64,000 nt of DNA. Source: Ctena decussata (lineage: Eukaryota; Mollusca; Bivalvia; Lucinida; Lucinidae). The notes under the pieces are model-generated. The model did no database searches, had not been told where the DNA came from, and saw only the letters and a list, made by a program, of their open reading frames with translations. The number at the start of each line of letters is the position of its first letter. The first letter of the stretch is position 1. The position numbers were made by a program, and so were the translations under genes. The stretch lies in assembly GCA_963989385.1 (NCBI GenBank), contig OZ022505.1:57043737-57107736 (forward strand), given 5' to 3'. Positions 9,684 to 22,102 of the stretch are shown here, piece by piece.

Positions 9684-12218
9684 GTCATCTTTCTTTTGTT
9701 GCCGTGACCTAGGATATCTGGATATCTTCTTATCTATGACACTTTATCTTGGACTTTGGTGATGACAATGTTTTGGACCTTTTCTATGGACAGTTACAAG
9801 GACACTGAACATTATTGGACACTTTAGTGAAGGACTTTCGATGCTTTATGATGTCAGCAAAGACCTTTAAGCAATCCAAGGTAAGGCCGTCTACTGGTTT
9901 TACTTATGCACATCATGCATGACAAAACTGGAGGTTGACAATATATGTTAAATGTCCTTGCAGGTTCAGATGGAACGTATCAGTGTATTGTTTGATTTGC
10001 ATATTTGCATATTAGTTAAACAACGGCTTCTTGTTTGTAAGGTGTTTCTGTACCTAGGCTATTGTTAAGAGAGACAAATTAATTAGAGTTCATTATGCAA
10101 AATATAACTTGGTTTTGTATGACCTTGGGCATCCTTTTGCGTCTTCTTTTGAAATTGGTTAATTCATTCGGCATAGTTTACGGACTATTGGCTACGGTCC
10201 AAGGCGCTTTTAGAAAATCTTGTGAACTATTTTTTCTAGGGTTGTGATTAGGTTGGTATTCTGCCAAAAAGACAGAACAGCTTGCTTAGACTTTAAGTTG
10301 GCGATATGCCATTATTGGGTTCATACAAACTTGGTATTTCGGTATGAATGTACATTGTGTTTGTGACCTAACTTTATTTCGCTGTGTAGAGATATATGTT
10401 TGTGTGAAGCTTTGAATCATAGCTTCATACATGAGGTGTGTTCTCTGCAACTTTCATTGTTAGGTGTGTTTGAATGATTAAGAAGAATTATCTTCAACTC
10501 TTTCCTGTTAGATTGGTGTTGACTTTTGTCAAAGGTTAAGTTTACTTTAGGATGTTTTTTTCCTGCACCAATATGGACTAGCACTAAGGAGTTGCATGGT
10601 GCATTGGGTATGCATCATGAAATGAGGTATAAGGACCATTATGTTGATGTCAGCTTTGAGCAGCTGGTGCGTTTGGTTCGCAGCATCAATTAATGCATAT
10701 GGTACCTTATGGGTTTGGCTATAGGCCAAGGGTATAATTGTGTTGTATGAGTTTTAAAATTTGAGTAAGGTTACTTTAACCTAAATGGTACAAAACAAGG
10801 AGAGCTAGGTCAAGGTTTGATCTGTACTTCTTTTTGACTTTTGGGTTGTGATGTACTTTTGAAGTTGTTGGCACTTCTTACATTTTGAACATTATTGGGC
10901 AGAGTTGAATATTTTCGACTTCTAATGTTTGTTTTAGATTTGCATTTCGTTGTCTCATGTGCAATGTGTGCATATGATATTGCCAAGCCTCTATGTTTAG
11001 CTCATGTTTTGTTGTGTTGAGTTTTTCCAGTGAAGGCCAATCCAAGGAAGCCTTTCTGAAGGTTAGGGAGCTTACAGAGATCAGAGGACCTACGTTGGTC
11101 AAAGATGGTTAATTTCCATCACTCCCGACATGATGTAACGACGAGGGGAATAGGACACTGTCGTTGGATTACGTTTATGGACGTAATTATGTCATGGTGA
11201 CACGAAGAACTTTTGAAGATGCCTTGAGCTGGCATTTCGAAGGGACTTGCGACTACAGAGTTGGTGACTTGTAAATAAAGAGTGACGTTTAGACTATAGA
11301 TTACCAGTGTGGAAATATGTAACCGTATATAATCAGTGTGCTATCTATAGAGGACATGTATATAATGTAGCTTAGTAAACTCGAGGAAATATTAGCTGTA
11401 ACTTTTTCAATGAAACTGTGGGAACTTTCTTATGCTTACGTCAGAGACTAGATATGTCGTTATCAAGACTTTAGATAACCTGTAAATTGATTCTGGGAAG
11501 CTCTCTATTATTCTGCTTACCTGTATGGACATTTGCCAGACTTTCTCCTGAATTAAAAGTTACCTGGACACATTATATCTTTTATGTGAACATATATCAC
11601 TCAAGTGGGAGATATCAATCAAGATACCTGTTTCATGTTTAAACAGCAATATATGCTTAATGCAACAAGCCTAGACAATATGGGAAGATATGTTTTATCG
11701 TTGGGACAGTTCTTTATCCTGAGCTGCAGTCAGAATTTTGGACAGTCGGTACGAATGGTCAGGTATAAACAGGCATCCAACACAACCGTGTCTGTGTGTC
11801 ATATTCTAAACAACCGTATGACACTTGGGTGGACTGAAGGACAAAGACGGATGGCAGTGAAGCATACTAAACTTTGACAGTGCTTAAAACTTTCAGAATG
11901 AATTTAGTTTTTGTCAGACTTTGTTAGTGCATTGGAAGATGTTCATTCATATTTAATGGACTTATTTAGAATAATATAAGAATAAAGCAGTGAGCAGTTT
12001 GCTAGAACAATGACGTTCAAAGTGTATTAAACATTTAGAGTAATTTTAATGCATGCTTTTTGAATTTTAATTATTTGCTATATTATTTGTAGTAGACTCG
12101 GAATAGTTCTTATTTAGTAAGAAATGTAAGTTTCTATATGAATTCAAAAGTTCTATATAAGGCAATTTAAAATTTAAAAGCTATAAAAAATTCCATAAAA
12201 TCTTAAGAACGGAAGGTC
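9684..12218 (+). mobile_element. Internal region, copy 1
   Basis: Non-coding. No TGG-type primer binding site is obvious directly after the LTR, where the sequence starts GTCATCTTTC. It ends in the purine tract AAGAACGGAAGG, which carries one C interruption compared with copy 2. Confidence 0.85.
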
Positions 12219-12744
12219 TGTCACAGAGTGCTCTTGTAATTAGATTTTCAGCAATTTTTATTTAGGACTAAGAGCTTTTTGCATTAGGTCTGTCTCAGAA
12301 AACCTGTATATTTTTATGTAGCCTAAATGGGTCGATGATTCATAAGTATAACTTGAGCCAGCTCATGTACAATTTCCAAGAAATAGCGATTCAGGCATAT
12401 GCCGTGAACTTATTTGGTAATAACACTTTAGGCATAGAGATAACATGTAATAAGTAAGCAATATTACCATGAAAATTGCCATTTGAACTTTATGATAATA
12501 AAGTGCATGACCTTTGATTATATAAAACAGAAGCGCATCACGCTCGGGAGATTTGGGATTTGGGATTTGGCTGTTTGATTGAATCTTAGGTTAAGTCTGT
12601 AACTAGGAAATAATAAAGAAGAAACTATGAATTTGACTTATTTTGAACCTGGGTAGTAGTAGTTGCGGAAATGATAACTTTAATAAACTTAGAAAACTAT
12701 ACGATCACTTGACTTATCTATAAAGATGGCCCGATAGTGTGACA
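12219..12744 (+). repeat. LTR 2 (middle LTR)
   Basis: 526 bp. It differs from LTRs 1 and 3 at three positions I could find: CTCTTG for CACTTG near 12231, AATAAGTAAG for AATACGTAAG near 12452, and CCATGAAAATT for CCATGGAAATT near 12470. Confidence 0.92.
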
Positions 12745-15280
12745 GTCATCTTTCTTTTGTTGCCGTGACCTAGGATATCTGGATATCTTCTTATCTATGA
12801 CACTTTATCTTGGACTTTGGTGATGACAATGTTTTGGACCTTTTCTATGGACAGTTACAAGGACACTGAACATTATTGGACACTTTAGTGAAGGACTTTC
12901 GATGCTTTATGATGTCAGCAAAGACCTTGAAGCAATCCAAGGTAAGGCCGTCTACTGGTTTTACTTATGCACATCATGCATGACAAAACTGGAGGTTGAT
13001 AATATATGTTAAATGTCCTTGCAGGTTCAGATGGAACGTATCAGTGTATTGTTTGATTTGCATATTTGCATATTAGTTAAACAACGGCTTCTTGTTTGTA
13101 AGGTGTTTCTGTACCTAGGCTATTGTTAAGAGAGACAAATTAATTAGAGTTCATTATGCAAAATATAACTTGGTTTTGTATGACCTTGGGCATGCTTTTG
13201 CGTCTTCTTTTGAAATTGGTTAATTTATTCGGCATAGTTTACGGACTATTGGGTATGGTCCAAGGCGCTTTTAGAAAATCTTGTGAACTATTTTTTCTAG
13301 GGTTGTGATTAGGTTGGTATTCTGCCAAAAAGACAGAACAGCTTGCTTAGACTTTAAGTTGGCGATATGCCATTATTGGGTTCATACAAACTTGGTATTT
13401 CGGTATGAATGTACATTGTGTTTGTGACCTAACTTTATTTCGCTGTGTAGAGATATATGTTTGTGTGAAGCTTTGAATCATTGCTTCATACATGAGGTGT
13501 GTTCTCTGCAACTTTCATTGTTAGGTGTGTTTGAATGATTAAGAAGAATTATCTTCAACTCTTTCCTGTTAGATTGGTGTTGACTTTTGTCAAAGGTTAA
13601 GTTTACTTTAGGATGTTTTTTTTCCTGCACCAATATGGACTAGCACTAAGGAGTTGCATGGTGCATTGGGTATGCATCATGAAATGAGGTATAAGGACCA
13701 TTATGTTGATGTCAGCTTTGAGCAGCTGGTGCGTTTGGTTCGCAGCATCAATTAATGCATATGGTACCTTATGGGTTTGGCTATAGGCCAAGGGTATAAT
13801 TGTGTTGTATGAGTTTTAAAATTTGAGTAAGGTTACTTTAACCTAAATGGTACAAAACAAGGAGAGCTAGGTCAAGGTTTGATCTGTACTTCTTTTTGAC
13901 TTTTGGGTTGTGATGTACTTTTGAAGTTGTTGGCACTTCTTACATTTTGAACATTATTGGGCAGAGTTGAATATTTTCGACTTCTAATGTTTGTTTTAGA
14001 TTTGCATTTCGTTGTCTCATGTGCAATGTGTGCATATGATATTGCCAAGCCTCTATGTTTAGCTCATGTTTTGTTGTGTTGAGTTTTTCCAGTGAAGGCC
14101 AATCCAAGGAAGCCTTTCTGAAGGTTAGGGAGCTGACAGAGATCAGAGGACCTACGTTGGTCAAAGATGGTTAATTTCCATCACTCCCGACATGATGTAA
14201 CGACGAGGGGAATAGGACACTGTCGTTGGATTACGTTTATGGACGTAATTATGTCATGGTGACACGAAGAACTTTTGAAGATGCCTTGAGCTGGCATTTC
14301 GAAGGGACTTGCGACTACAGAGTTGGTGACTTGTAAATAAAGAGTGACGTTTAGACTATAGATTACCAGTGTGGAAATATGTAACCGTATATAATCAGTG
14401 TGCTATATATAGAGGACATGTATATAGTGTAGCTTAGTAAACTCGAGGAAATATTAGCTGTAACTTTTTCAATGAAACTGTTGGAACTTTCTTATGCTTA
14501 CGTCAGAGACTAGATATGTCGTTATCAAGACTTTAGATAACCTGTAAATTGATTCTGGGAAGCTCTCTATTATTCTGCTTACCTGTATGGACATTTGCCA
14601 GACTTTCTCCTGAATTAAAAGTTACCTGGACACATTATATCTTTTATGTGAACATATATCACTCAAGTGGGAGATATCAATCAAGATACCTGTTTCATGT
14701 TTAAACAGCAATATATGCTTAATGCAACAAGCCTAGACAATATGGGAAGATATGTTTTATCGTTGGGACAGTTCTTTATCCTGAGCTGCAGTCAGAATTT
14801 TGGACAGTCGGTACGAATGGTCAGGTATAAACAGGCATCCAACACAACCGTGTCTGTGTGTCATATTCTAAACAACCGTATGACACTTGGGTGGACTGAA
14901 GGACAAAGACGGATGGCAGTGAAGCATTCTAAACTTTGACAGTGCTTAAAACTTTCAGAATGAATTTAGTTTTTGTCAGACTTTGTTAGTGCATTGGAAG
15001 ATGTTCATTCATATTTAATGGACTTATTTAGAATAATATAAGAATAAAGCAGTGAGCAGTTTGCTAGAACAATGACGTTCAAAGTGTATTCAACATTTAG
15101 AGTAATTTTAATGCATGCTTTTTGAATTTTAATTATTTGCTATATTATTTGTAGTAGACTCGGAATAGTTCTTATTTAGTAAGAAATGTAAGTTTCTATA
15201 TGAATTCAAAAGTTCTATATAAGGCAATTTAAAATTTAAAAGCTATAAAAAATTCCATAAAATCTTAAGAAGGGAAGGTC
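12745..15280 (+). mobile_element. Internal region, copy 2
   Basis: About 99.4% identical to copy 1 by eye, with one extra T in a poly(T) run near 13615. It ends in the uninterrupted purine tract AAGAAGGGAAGG (15267-15278), a good polypurine tract for plus-strand priming. Confidence 0.85.
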
Positions 15281-15806
15281 TGTCACAGAGTGCACTTGTA
15301 ATTAGATTTTCAGCAATTTTTATTTAGGACTAAGAGCTTTTTGCATTAGGTCTGTCTCAGAAAACCTGTATATTTTTATGTAGCCTAAATGGGTCGATGA
15401 TTCATAAGTATAACTTGAGCCAGCTCATGTACAATTTCCAAGAAATAGCGATTCAGGCATATGCCGTGAACTTATTTGGTAATAACACTTTAGGCATAGA
15501 GATAACATGTAATACGTAAGCAATATTACCATGGAAATTGCCATTTGAACTTTATGATAATAAAGTGCATGACCTTTGATTATATAAAACAGAAGCGCAT
15601 CACGCTCGGGAGATTTGGGATTTGGGATTTGGCTGTTTGATTGAATCTTAGGTTAAGTCTGTAACTAGGAAATAATAAAGAAGAAACTATGAATTTGACT
15701 TATTTTGAACCTGGGTAGTAGTAGTTGCGGAAATGATAACTTTAATAAACTTAGAAAACTATACGATCACTTGACTTATCTATAAAGATGGCCCGATAGT
15801 GTGACA
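15281..15806 (+). repeat. LTR 3
   Basis: 526 bp, identical by eye to LTR 1. It is followed at once by CTTG, the target duplication that matches 9154-9157. Confidence 0.92.
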
Positions 15807-15999
15807 CTTGAACAGTTTAGTAGCCGGTTTTCAATCAGGATCTCGTTAGTGGCATCTGCTGCATATAATGTAACTGCATGTCAGATTTGACTAAATGGTC
15901 ATACACGAATGCTTAAAACCACAATGGCAGCCAATTACATTACCCTCGTCATTGTATAAACGGCAATCAATCACTTGCTAAAGAAAGGGTATTGATTGG

Positions 16000-16203
16000 T
16001 GAGAGACTTGTGTTTTTACGTCCTTTTAAACAGTATTTCAGTCCTATCGGGACGATGGGAGGTGATAATAAAATGATGTGTGCAATGGAACCCCGCTTAC
16101 GGTTTGAAAGATTCTCACCTCTATTTGCCCAGTAGCGGGGCTCGAACCCGGGACGATTAGATCAGTAGGCCAGCCTTAAACCTACTGCGCTACAGGGGCT
16201 CCT
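16000..16203 (-). mobile_element. tRNA-derived SINE
   Basis: Same family as 1859-2063. On the minus strand the B-box region reads GGGTTCGAGCCC, and GATCTAATCGTCC takes the place of GATCTAGCGGTCC. The A-box region contains GTAGCGCAGTAGG. The body and tail (CTGTTTAAAAGGACG) are conserved. Confidence 0.8.
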
Positions 16204-16374
16204 TCAAATGGTATGGATCTGAGAGGCCTCATTACCAGGTGCGCGAACGTTAGGAGCCAATGGCGATAATAGTCCAATGGTCAATATAGTGATAACTTTA
16301 CTTTTTTACTTCTTTTATCTAACAGCGTTTAGGTTTCAAAAACTTCGACTGCATCTATTCAATTCTATCCATTA

Positions 16375-17617
16375 ACCTTGCAAGGTCATTGGGATACCAT
16401 GGCTGACTTTGCAGCAATCCGTTTTTGCCTTGTCGTGTTTTCAGTCGTATCGCCAGCCGCTCTAGCTGAACTGGCAAATGCCATCCCTGTCCACTCTTTA
16501 ATATTGTTTTACCACCTCTTCTTCTGTCTACCTCTTTTCTGTTTTTCTTTCACTGTGTCCTGTAGAATCGTCTTTGCTAAACCAGATGACCTTGGGACGT
16601 GGCCAAACCACCTTAGTTTCCGTTTCTTGACCATCAGGAGTTCATCTTATTTTCCAATGACTGTTTGAGTCTTTCTGCAAACCTCTTCATTGATTATGTG
16701 GTCCTAGTATTAAATGTACAGTAACCTTCGGTCTTCTCTCATTTCAAAGGCCTGCACTTTCTACTCTGTCAAGGTCCACGATTCACAGGCATACAGAAAT
16801 ACGATATAGACAAGGGGGCGCATCATTTCCACCTTTGATCCAAGAGATGGTTATCTCTCCTAATTGGCTTCAGCTTTGTTTAAGCTGCAGTAGCTTGTTC
16901 AATCCTTGAGAGAACCTCCAGTTTCAAGCCATCATCTGAAACAATGCTTCAAGGTATTTGAAGCTTATAACGGTACCCAGCGTCTGTCCGTTTTGACTTG
17001 ATCGCTCTCTGGCTGCCATTGGCGATGTTTGTTAGTTGGCCTTCTTAGCACCATCTTCATCTTATACCTTATGCTGAAGAGGGTGGGTGACAGGAGACAT
17101 CCTTGCTTAAGTCAAACTGTTTTTATGAACCATTCTCCCGTGCTGCCATTCATCTGGACTGCACTTGTAGCCTTGTCGTAGAGCTGCTCAATAGTTCGAC
17201 CTAGTTTTGCGCTGATATTGTACTTCCACAAGGTGGCCCATACAGCATATTATTTTTTTTTATTTTTTTTTTTCAATTTATGAAGACGTGGTATAGAATT
17301 TTTGCTGATGCTGGACATACTTTTTACACAGGATTCTGAGTTTGAAGATTTGTTCTGTGGCGCTTCTTCCGGCTGCGAATCCAGCCTGTTCTTTAGCAAT
17401 TATCTGTTCGTCTTGGGGTTCAAACCTATTCAAAATGACTTTCAAGATAACTTTGTTTGAAGGACTGATGAGGCTGCTGGTTCTGTAGTTCTGGCAGAGC
17501 TGTAGGTTGCCCTTTTTAGGGGCTGTAATAATCAGTTACTGAGTTCATAGGATGAGCCATTCTCTTGTTAAAAATAAGAGATTTGTTAAAACATCATTCT
17601 TTTGTTAAAACATCATT
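16375..17617 (-). pseudogene. LINE reverse transcriptase, C-terminal part, interrupted copy
   Basis: On the minus strand, broken frames give PKKGNLQLCQNYRTSSLIS, FEPQDEQIIAKEQAGFAAG and RSATEQIFKLRILCKKY near 17530-17330. SAVQMNGSTGEW follows near 17170, then YACESWTL near 16780 and RKLRWFGHV and the RGRQKKRW region near 16620-16500. This is the RT-to-C-terminus order of a LINE family common in molluscs. The FADD active-site part is deleted near 17060 and stops are frequent. Its upstream portion lies 4.5 kb away at 22103-22215, separated by a second LINE. Confidence 0.75.
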
Positions 17618-17718
17618 CATATCAGTGTATAGTTCCTGGTAGGAATCTACAGGGCGTGTAAACTGATCAGCAATCAGATTGTTTTCCTGTATCGACCAGT
17701 AACCCATATAATCTTTTA

Positions 17719-18492
17719 TTGAATGCAAACACTGATGCTGATATTCATAGAGAGGACAGTGGCAGCATTTCTTCTATAGACCGGATTACACTGAACAGGC
17801 CGCAGAGCGATGATCTCGATGGCTCTCTGACGAGCGATGATTCTCAGTCGATGACGAACAGAGCTTCGAAGGACTCCGTTATTTTCGATTTTAAATCAAA
17901 AGGCTTACATGTATGCAATCTAAATGTAAGACATATCTTACCGAAGATTGACGAAATCCGATTGCTATTTTCAAACAATAATTCTTCGGATGTATTTGGT
18001 ATCTGCGAATCCTTTTTAGGGACACACAACCCAGACATTCTGATTTCGATCAATGGTTTCAACTTTTACCGAAAAGACTGTTCCGACACACAAAAGAACG
18101 GCGGTGGTCTAGTTTTGTATTTTAGACAATCGCTAAATGTAAAGCGTCGAAACGACGTAGAAAACTCTAACATTGAAACTCTTTGGGTAGAGATATGTCT
18201 AACGAATTGTAAGCCATTTCTTTTGTGTACTGTCTACCGGCCACCTGGCGCATGCGCCGAGTGGATCGACTTATTCGAAAATGAGCTCTCTATAGCTCAG
18301 ACAACTGGGTTAGAATTTTTACTAATGGGTGACTTCAAGATAGATCTTCAGGCATGTTCAAATAATAAATGGCTTAATTTAATTCAACTTTTTGACCTCA
18401 CCCAGCTTGTTAAAGAACCTACTCGCATTACGGAATGCTCTTCTTCCATTTTTGGCCACGCTTACTCTTCCGATTTGGCTAATATTACCTAA
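17719..18492 (+). pseudogene. LINE APE-type endonuclease portion
   Basis: 257 codons. LNVRHILPKIDEI is the N-terminal APE motif; FGICESFLG, GGGLVLYF, YRPPGA and MGDFKIDL follow in the usual spacing. The canonical GDFN is replaced by GDFK, so a catalytic-region asparagine is changed. The premature TAA separates it from SYAMSDRFPICFTRK, which continues the same frame and is the expected SDH-type block (H replaced by R). Confidence 0.8.
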
Positions 18493-18838
18493 TGTTTTGT
18501 GCCCTCTTACGCAATGAGCGATCGTTTCCCTATTTGTTTTACAAGAAAGGTCAACTCCAAAATTCCTAAAACTGATCACACAATGTCTTCTTATCGATGT
18601 TTCAAGGCCTTTGATGAAACAATCTGTTTGAGCGATCTCCGCTACGATCTGTCAAACTTCCAAAATAATACCGAAAACATTGAGGATAACTTTTCAGAGC
18701 TTCATACTATAATCGTAAATTTATTAGACAAACACGCACCCATAAAGACACGTAGAGTTAAATCAAACCGTCTTCCTGCATGTTATACTCATCAAAGTGG
18801 CCAACACGAATAGCTAGAGACAAATGTAAACGCCTTAA

Positions 18839-19690
18839 GGTGGTGATTTGTGGTATATACAAAAATGTCAATAAAATGCTGAAAATACAACAGATCTTCC
18901 CAAAACTTAGCAGATGCCTTCTTTATGTTGTTTCTTACAGTTTAGAATACAAAAATGCAGGACATGTTGATGTTAATAAGGATTTATATAAGAAAAGATC
19001 AAAGGGTAATTTTGTGCGAATAAATCTAAAAAATGACCATCATTATTGAAAATGTAACTAGGTCTGAACATAAATTAATCTATTATGAAGAGCGTCCTAG
19101 CAATTATTCATTCCACTTTCTTTGCACATTATCAGGCTGCGCCGATAAAAACAGAAGCCTTTTCCTCAAATGTCTGACCATGTATATAAGTGCATGTATA
19201 GTGCTTGCATTCATTAATACAGGTAGGTCAGGTATACCTATATCATACTCACAGTATAAATATTACATTACAATGACCAAGACAGGTATATTATTGAAAT
19301 CATTCAACCCTGAAAACAGACTCTGCTATGTATTTTTGAGACAAATATTTGGACACAGGCCACATCTTTTTTATCTGTGCAGCCTGATAACGTGCAAAGA
19401 AAATGGAAAAAATAATTGCTAGGACGCTCTTCATAATACATTAATCTATGTTCAGACCTGGTTACATTTTCAATAATGATGGTCATTTTTTTGGTTTATT
19501 CGCACAAAATTACCCTTTGATCTTTTCTTATATAAATCCTTTTTAACATCAACATGTCCAGCATTTTGGGATTCTGAATTGTAAGAAACAACATAAAGAA
19601 GGCATCTGCTAAGTTTTGGAAAGATCTGTTGTATTTTCAGCATTTAATGCAGATTTTTGTCTTTGCCCCAAATCAGTGAAAATCACCACC
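18839..19690. mobile_element. Foldback element with ~320-bp inverted arms and TTAA flanks
   Basis: 852 bp lie between TTAA at 18835-18838 and TTAA at 19691-19694. Both ends read GGTGGTGATTT inward. The arms (18839-19158 and 19369-19690) are reverse complements at roughly 90%, so the same peptide opening MTIIIENVTRSEH is readable on both strands. Removing the element plus one TTAA puts the LINE frame back in phase across the site, which supports a TTAA target duplication (piggyBac-like). No transposase frame is present. A diverged relative is at 45082-45717. Confidence 0.85.
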
Positions 19691-20413
19691 TTAAGCAGTG
19701 GGCCGAATATAAACGTCTTCGTAATAAAACCAGACATTTAATTCGTAATGCAAAACATTTCAGTAATTCGGTTGAAAATTCAAAAGATACTAGTGCCATA
19801 TGGCGGCATTTGAGAACCGTTAATAAGGGTTCCTCATCATCAAACAATATGCTACCAGATAAGTTAACTATAAATGGTGAAACTTTTACTGATTCTAAAA
19901 CCGTTGCTATCAAATTCAATGAGTTTTTCATGTCAATAGTGGACATTTTAAATGATGAAAATACCAACGCAAGTGAGTTGAATGTTGACAAACTGAAAGA
20001 ATTCGTAAACGATAAGGTTCCTGATGAAGTTCGGTTCAGCATTCCTCTTATAACAACTCAACAGGTTCTGTTGTACATTCACGCTTTAGATTCATCAAAA
20101 GCAACTGGCTTAGACGGTATCGGTCCAAAGATAATCAAATTGGCTGCGGATATTTTGTCTCCTTTTATAGCAACCCTAATTAATAAAAGTATACTGGCTG
20201 GAACTTTTCCTAGTCAACTAAAATGTGCGCAAGTATTCCCAATTTTCAAAGGTGGGTCAAAATCCGATCCATCAAATTACCGTCCAATCTCGATATTACC
20301 AACTATATCTAAAATATTCGAAAATCATGTAAATAAACATTTGATGTATAATCTAAATAAATACGAATTAATCCACGAAAGTCAGTCTGGTTTCCGTAAA
20401 AAGGATAGCTGCT
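19691..20413 (+). pseudogene. LINE reverse transcriptase, N-terminal half
   Basis: The frame continues from the endonuclease linker after the foldback element: LKQWAEYKRLRNK, an IWRHLRTVNKG linker, then the RT fingers motif KATGLDGIGPKII and NYRPISILPTISKIFE, up to SQSGFRKKDSC before a stop at 20413. The RT continues in frames broken at 20413, 20578 and beyond, with the FADD core at about 20751. Confidence 0.8.
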
Positions 20414-22102
20414 AGACAGCGCTGATTAAAATTTTAGATCAGTGGATGTCCTACATAGACAGATGTGATTTAGTAGGTTCCCTATTTATAGACTTCCGAA
20501 AAGCATTTGATGTAGTAGACCACTCAATTTTAATGAAAAAACTTTCACTTTATACATTAAATGAACTGTCTCTGCAGTGATTTAGTTTCTATTTGTGCAA
20601 CTGCAAACAGGCAGTAGGTAATGGTCAAGGTCTTTCCAATTATATCGAAATCAAAGCGGGTGTCGCCCAGGGGTCTATACTTTGGCCTACCTTATTTTTT
20701 ATTATTTATTAATGACCTTCCTCTTTTCACCAGATACTTTTTCTGCGACTTCTTTGCTGACGACGCAACATTGCATACGCATTGTAATAGCCTAGCAATC
20801 ATAGAAGATAGCTTACAGACTGATGGAAATACTGTAAAAAACTGGGGCGAAGAAAACAAAATGCATATAAATTATATTAAAACAACATGCATGGTTGCAG
20901 GGACATGACTTACCTCTAATAAACATAAAAATCGATGGCCACGATATTACAAATGTATCTGAATAGAAATTACTGGGTCTACTGATCGACAATAAGCTCA
21001 CTTGGTCGGTCCATATTGACAACCTCTGCTCTGCGATTTCATCTAAAATATCCTTTCTAAGACAATTGGCTGCTTATGTTTCAACAGAAGTTTTAAAGAA
21101 GTTTTACCAAAGTTAAATTTGCCTCTAATCGACTATGGGTCCATTACATGGTCAGGAACATCATCAGCAAACCTAGATCTGATACTCAAACTACAAAAAC
21201 GCGCTGCCCGCATCATTTTACACGCAGATTTTAATACACCATCCTCAACTATGTTTACGGAGCTAGGTTGGCAGCCAGTTCACAAGCGACTGAAATATAA
21301 TAAAGCCGTTTTTATTTACAAAGTTCTGAATGGATTAACGCCGGAATACATCACTTCACTGTTAACACCAGTGGCGGAAACTCGCGAGCGTCATCTAAGA
21401 TCATCGGTCAATGGCTCTCTGGTGGTTCCTACACTAGATCACGTACCTCCCTATATGATCGTTCTTTTTCAGTATCGGCACCAAGACTATGGAACTCGCT
21501 TCCTATCTCACTGAGAAATGCATCATCTTTGAATGTTTTTCGAAACAATCTTGCAAATGCACTTTAATTGTTTTTACGATACTTTTGTATACGTTTTAAC
21601 ATCCCATTGATTTCTTAGGTACAACGGTTAATCTTTAGACTTTTTAATCAGGGTTTTTAGTGCGCCCTCTGATTTTATGTCTACAAGTTAATTTTATCAC
21701 ATGGTATGATTTATTATATAATACATGTACCAGATAGATATGTACCGTCTGGATCTCTGCCGGGGATCTTCGGGGACTGGAGCCAGGGATATGCTGTTTG
21801 GACATTGTTTTCCGCCAAATGTCGCTGTGTCTCCGGTCCCCGTAATGTTTCACGGTTTCGTACAGAGATGCATGAGGTGCATGTCTGTGTTACAGATGAC
21901 TTATAATTCAATCAGACAATGTGATAGAATTGCTCTTGTTTTATCTGTTCATATTTGTTTATATTGTATATATATATTTTTATGTGTTTATTTATTTTTT
22001 TTCTTTGTTTGTTCAATGTGTTACATGTACAGAGGGCCACGTGGTAGACTAGTCATATGGCTAAATGCGTTTTACCCTCTTTAAATATTGTAAATAAATG
22101 GT

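Larger units (their letters stand above)
9158..15806 (+). mobile_element. Non-autonomous LTR element, LTR-internal-LTR-internal-LTR
   Basis: Three 526-bp LTRs flank two internal regions of about 2535 bp that differ at only some 15 positions. The LTRs begin TGTCACAG and end TGTGACA, giving a 7-bp terminal inverted repeat with TG...CA ends. The whole unit is flanked by the 4-bp duplication CTTG (9154-9157 and 15807-15810), so it integrated as one piece. A purine tract precedes LTR2 (12205-12216) and LTR3 (15267-15278), fixing the plus orientation. No gag, protease, RT or integrase frame exists; the longest frame is 90 codons. It therefore depends on proteins supplied elsewhere. Confidence 0.92.
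17618..22102 (+). mobile_element. CR1/Jockey-like LINE, decayed, inserted in another LINE
   Basis: The order is endonuclease, then RT, then C-terminus. An APE-type endonuclease part (17719-18492) shows HVCNLNVRHILPKIDEI, NGGGLVLYF, CTVYRPPGA and LLMGDFKIDL. A TAA at 18490 interrupts the frame, which resumes in the same phase at 18493-18770. One frameshift and the foldback insert follow. RT motifs are KATGLDGIGPKII (near 20098), NYRPISILPTISKIFE (20278), FIDFRKAFDVVDHSIL (20490), GVAQGSI (20660) and FADDATLH (20753). The C-terminal part has LIDYGSITWSG, LQKRAARIIL and a final LWNSLPISLRNASSLNVF near 21490. The 3' end is probably the AATATTGTAAATAAATGG at about 22085-22102. Multiple stops make it inactive. 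Confidence 0.8.

Noticed and set aside
10547..14939. Paired short frames (60-90 codons) inside the two LTR internal regions as genes
   Set aside because: They are identical because the DNA is duplicated, not because the protein is conserved. They show no gag, protease, RT or integrase motif.
16378..16668. 96-codon plus-strand frame with a signal-like hydrophobic start
   Set aside because: It lies antisense to the C-terminal part of the minus-strand LINE pseudogene, which explains the sequence better.
19033..19486. Similar peptides on both strands (MTIIIENVTRSEH...) as a conserved protein
   Set aside because: They are the two inverted arms of the foldback element read outward.
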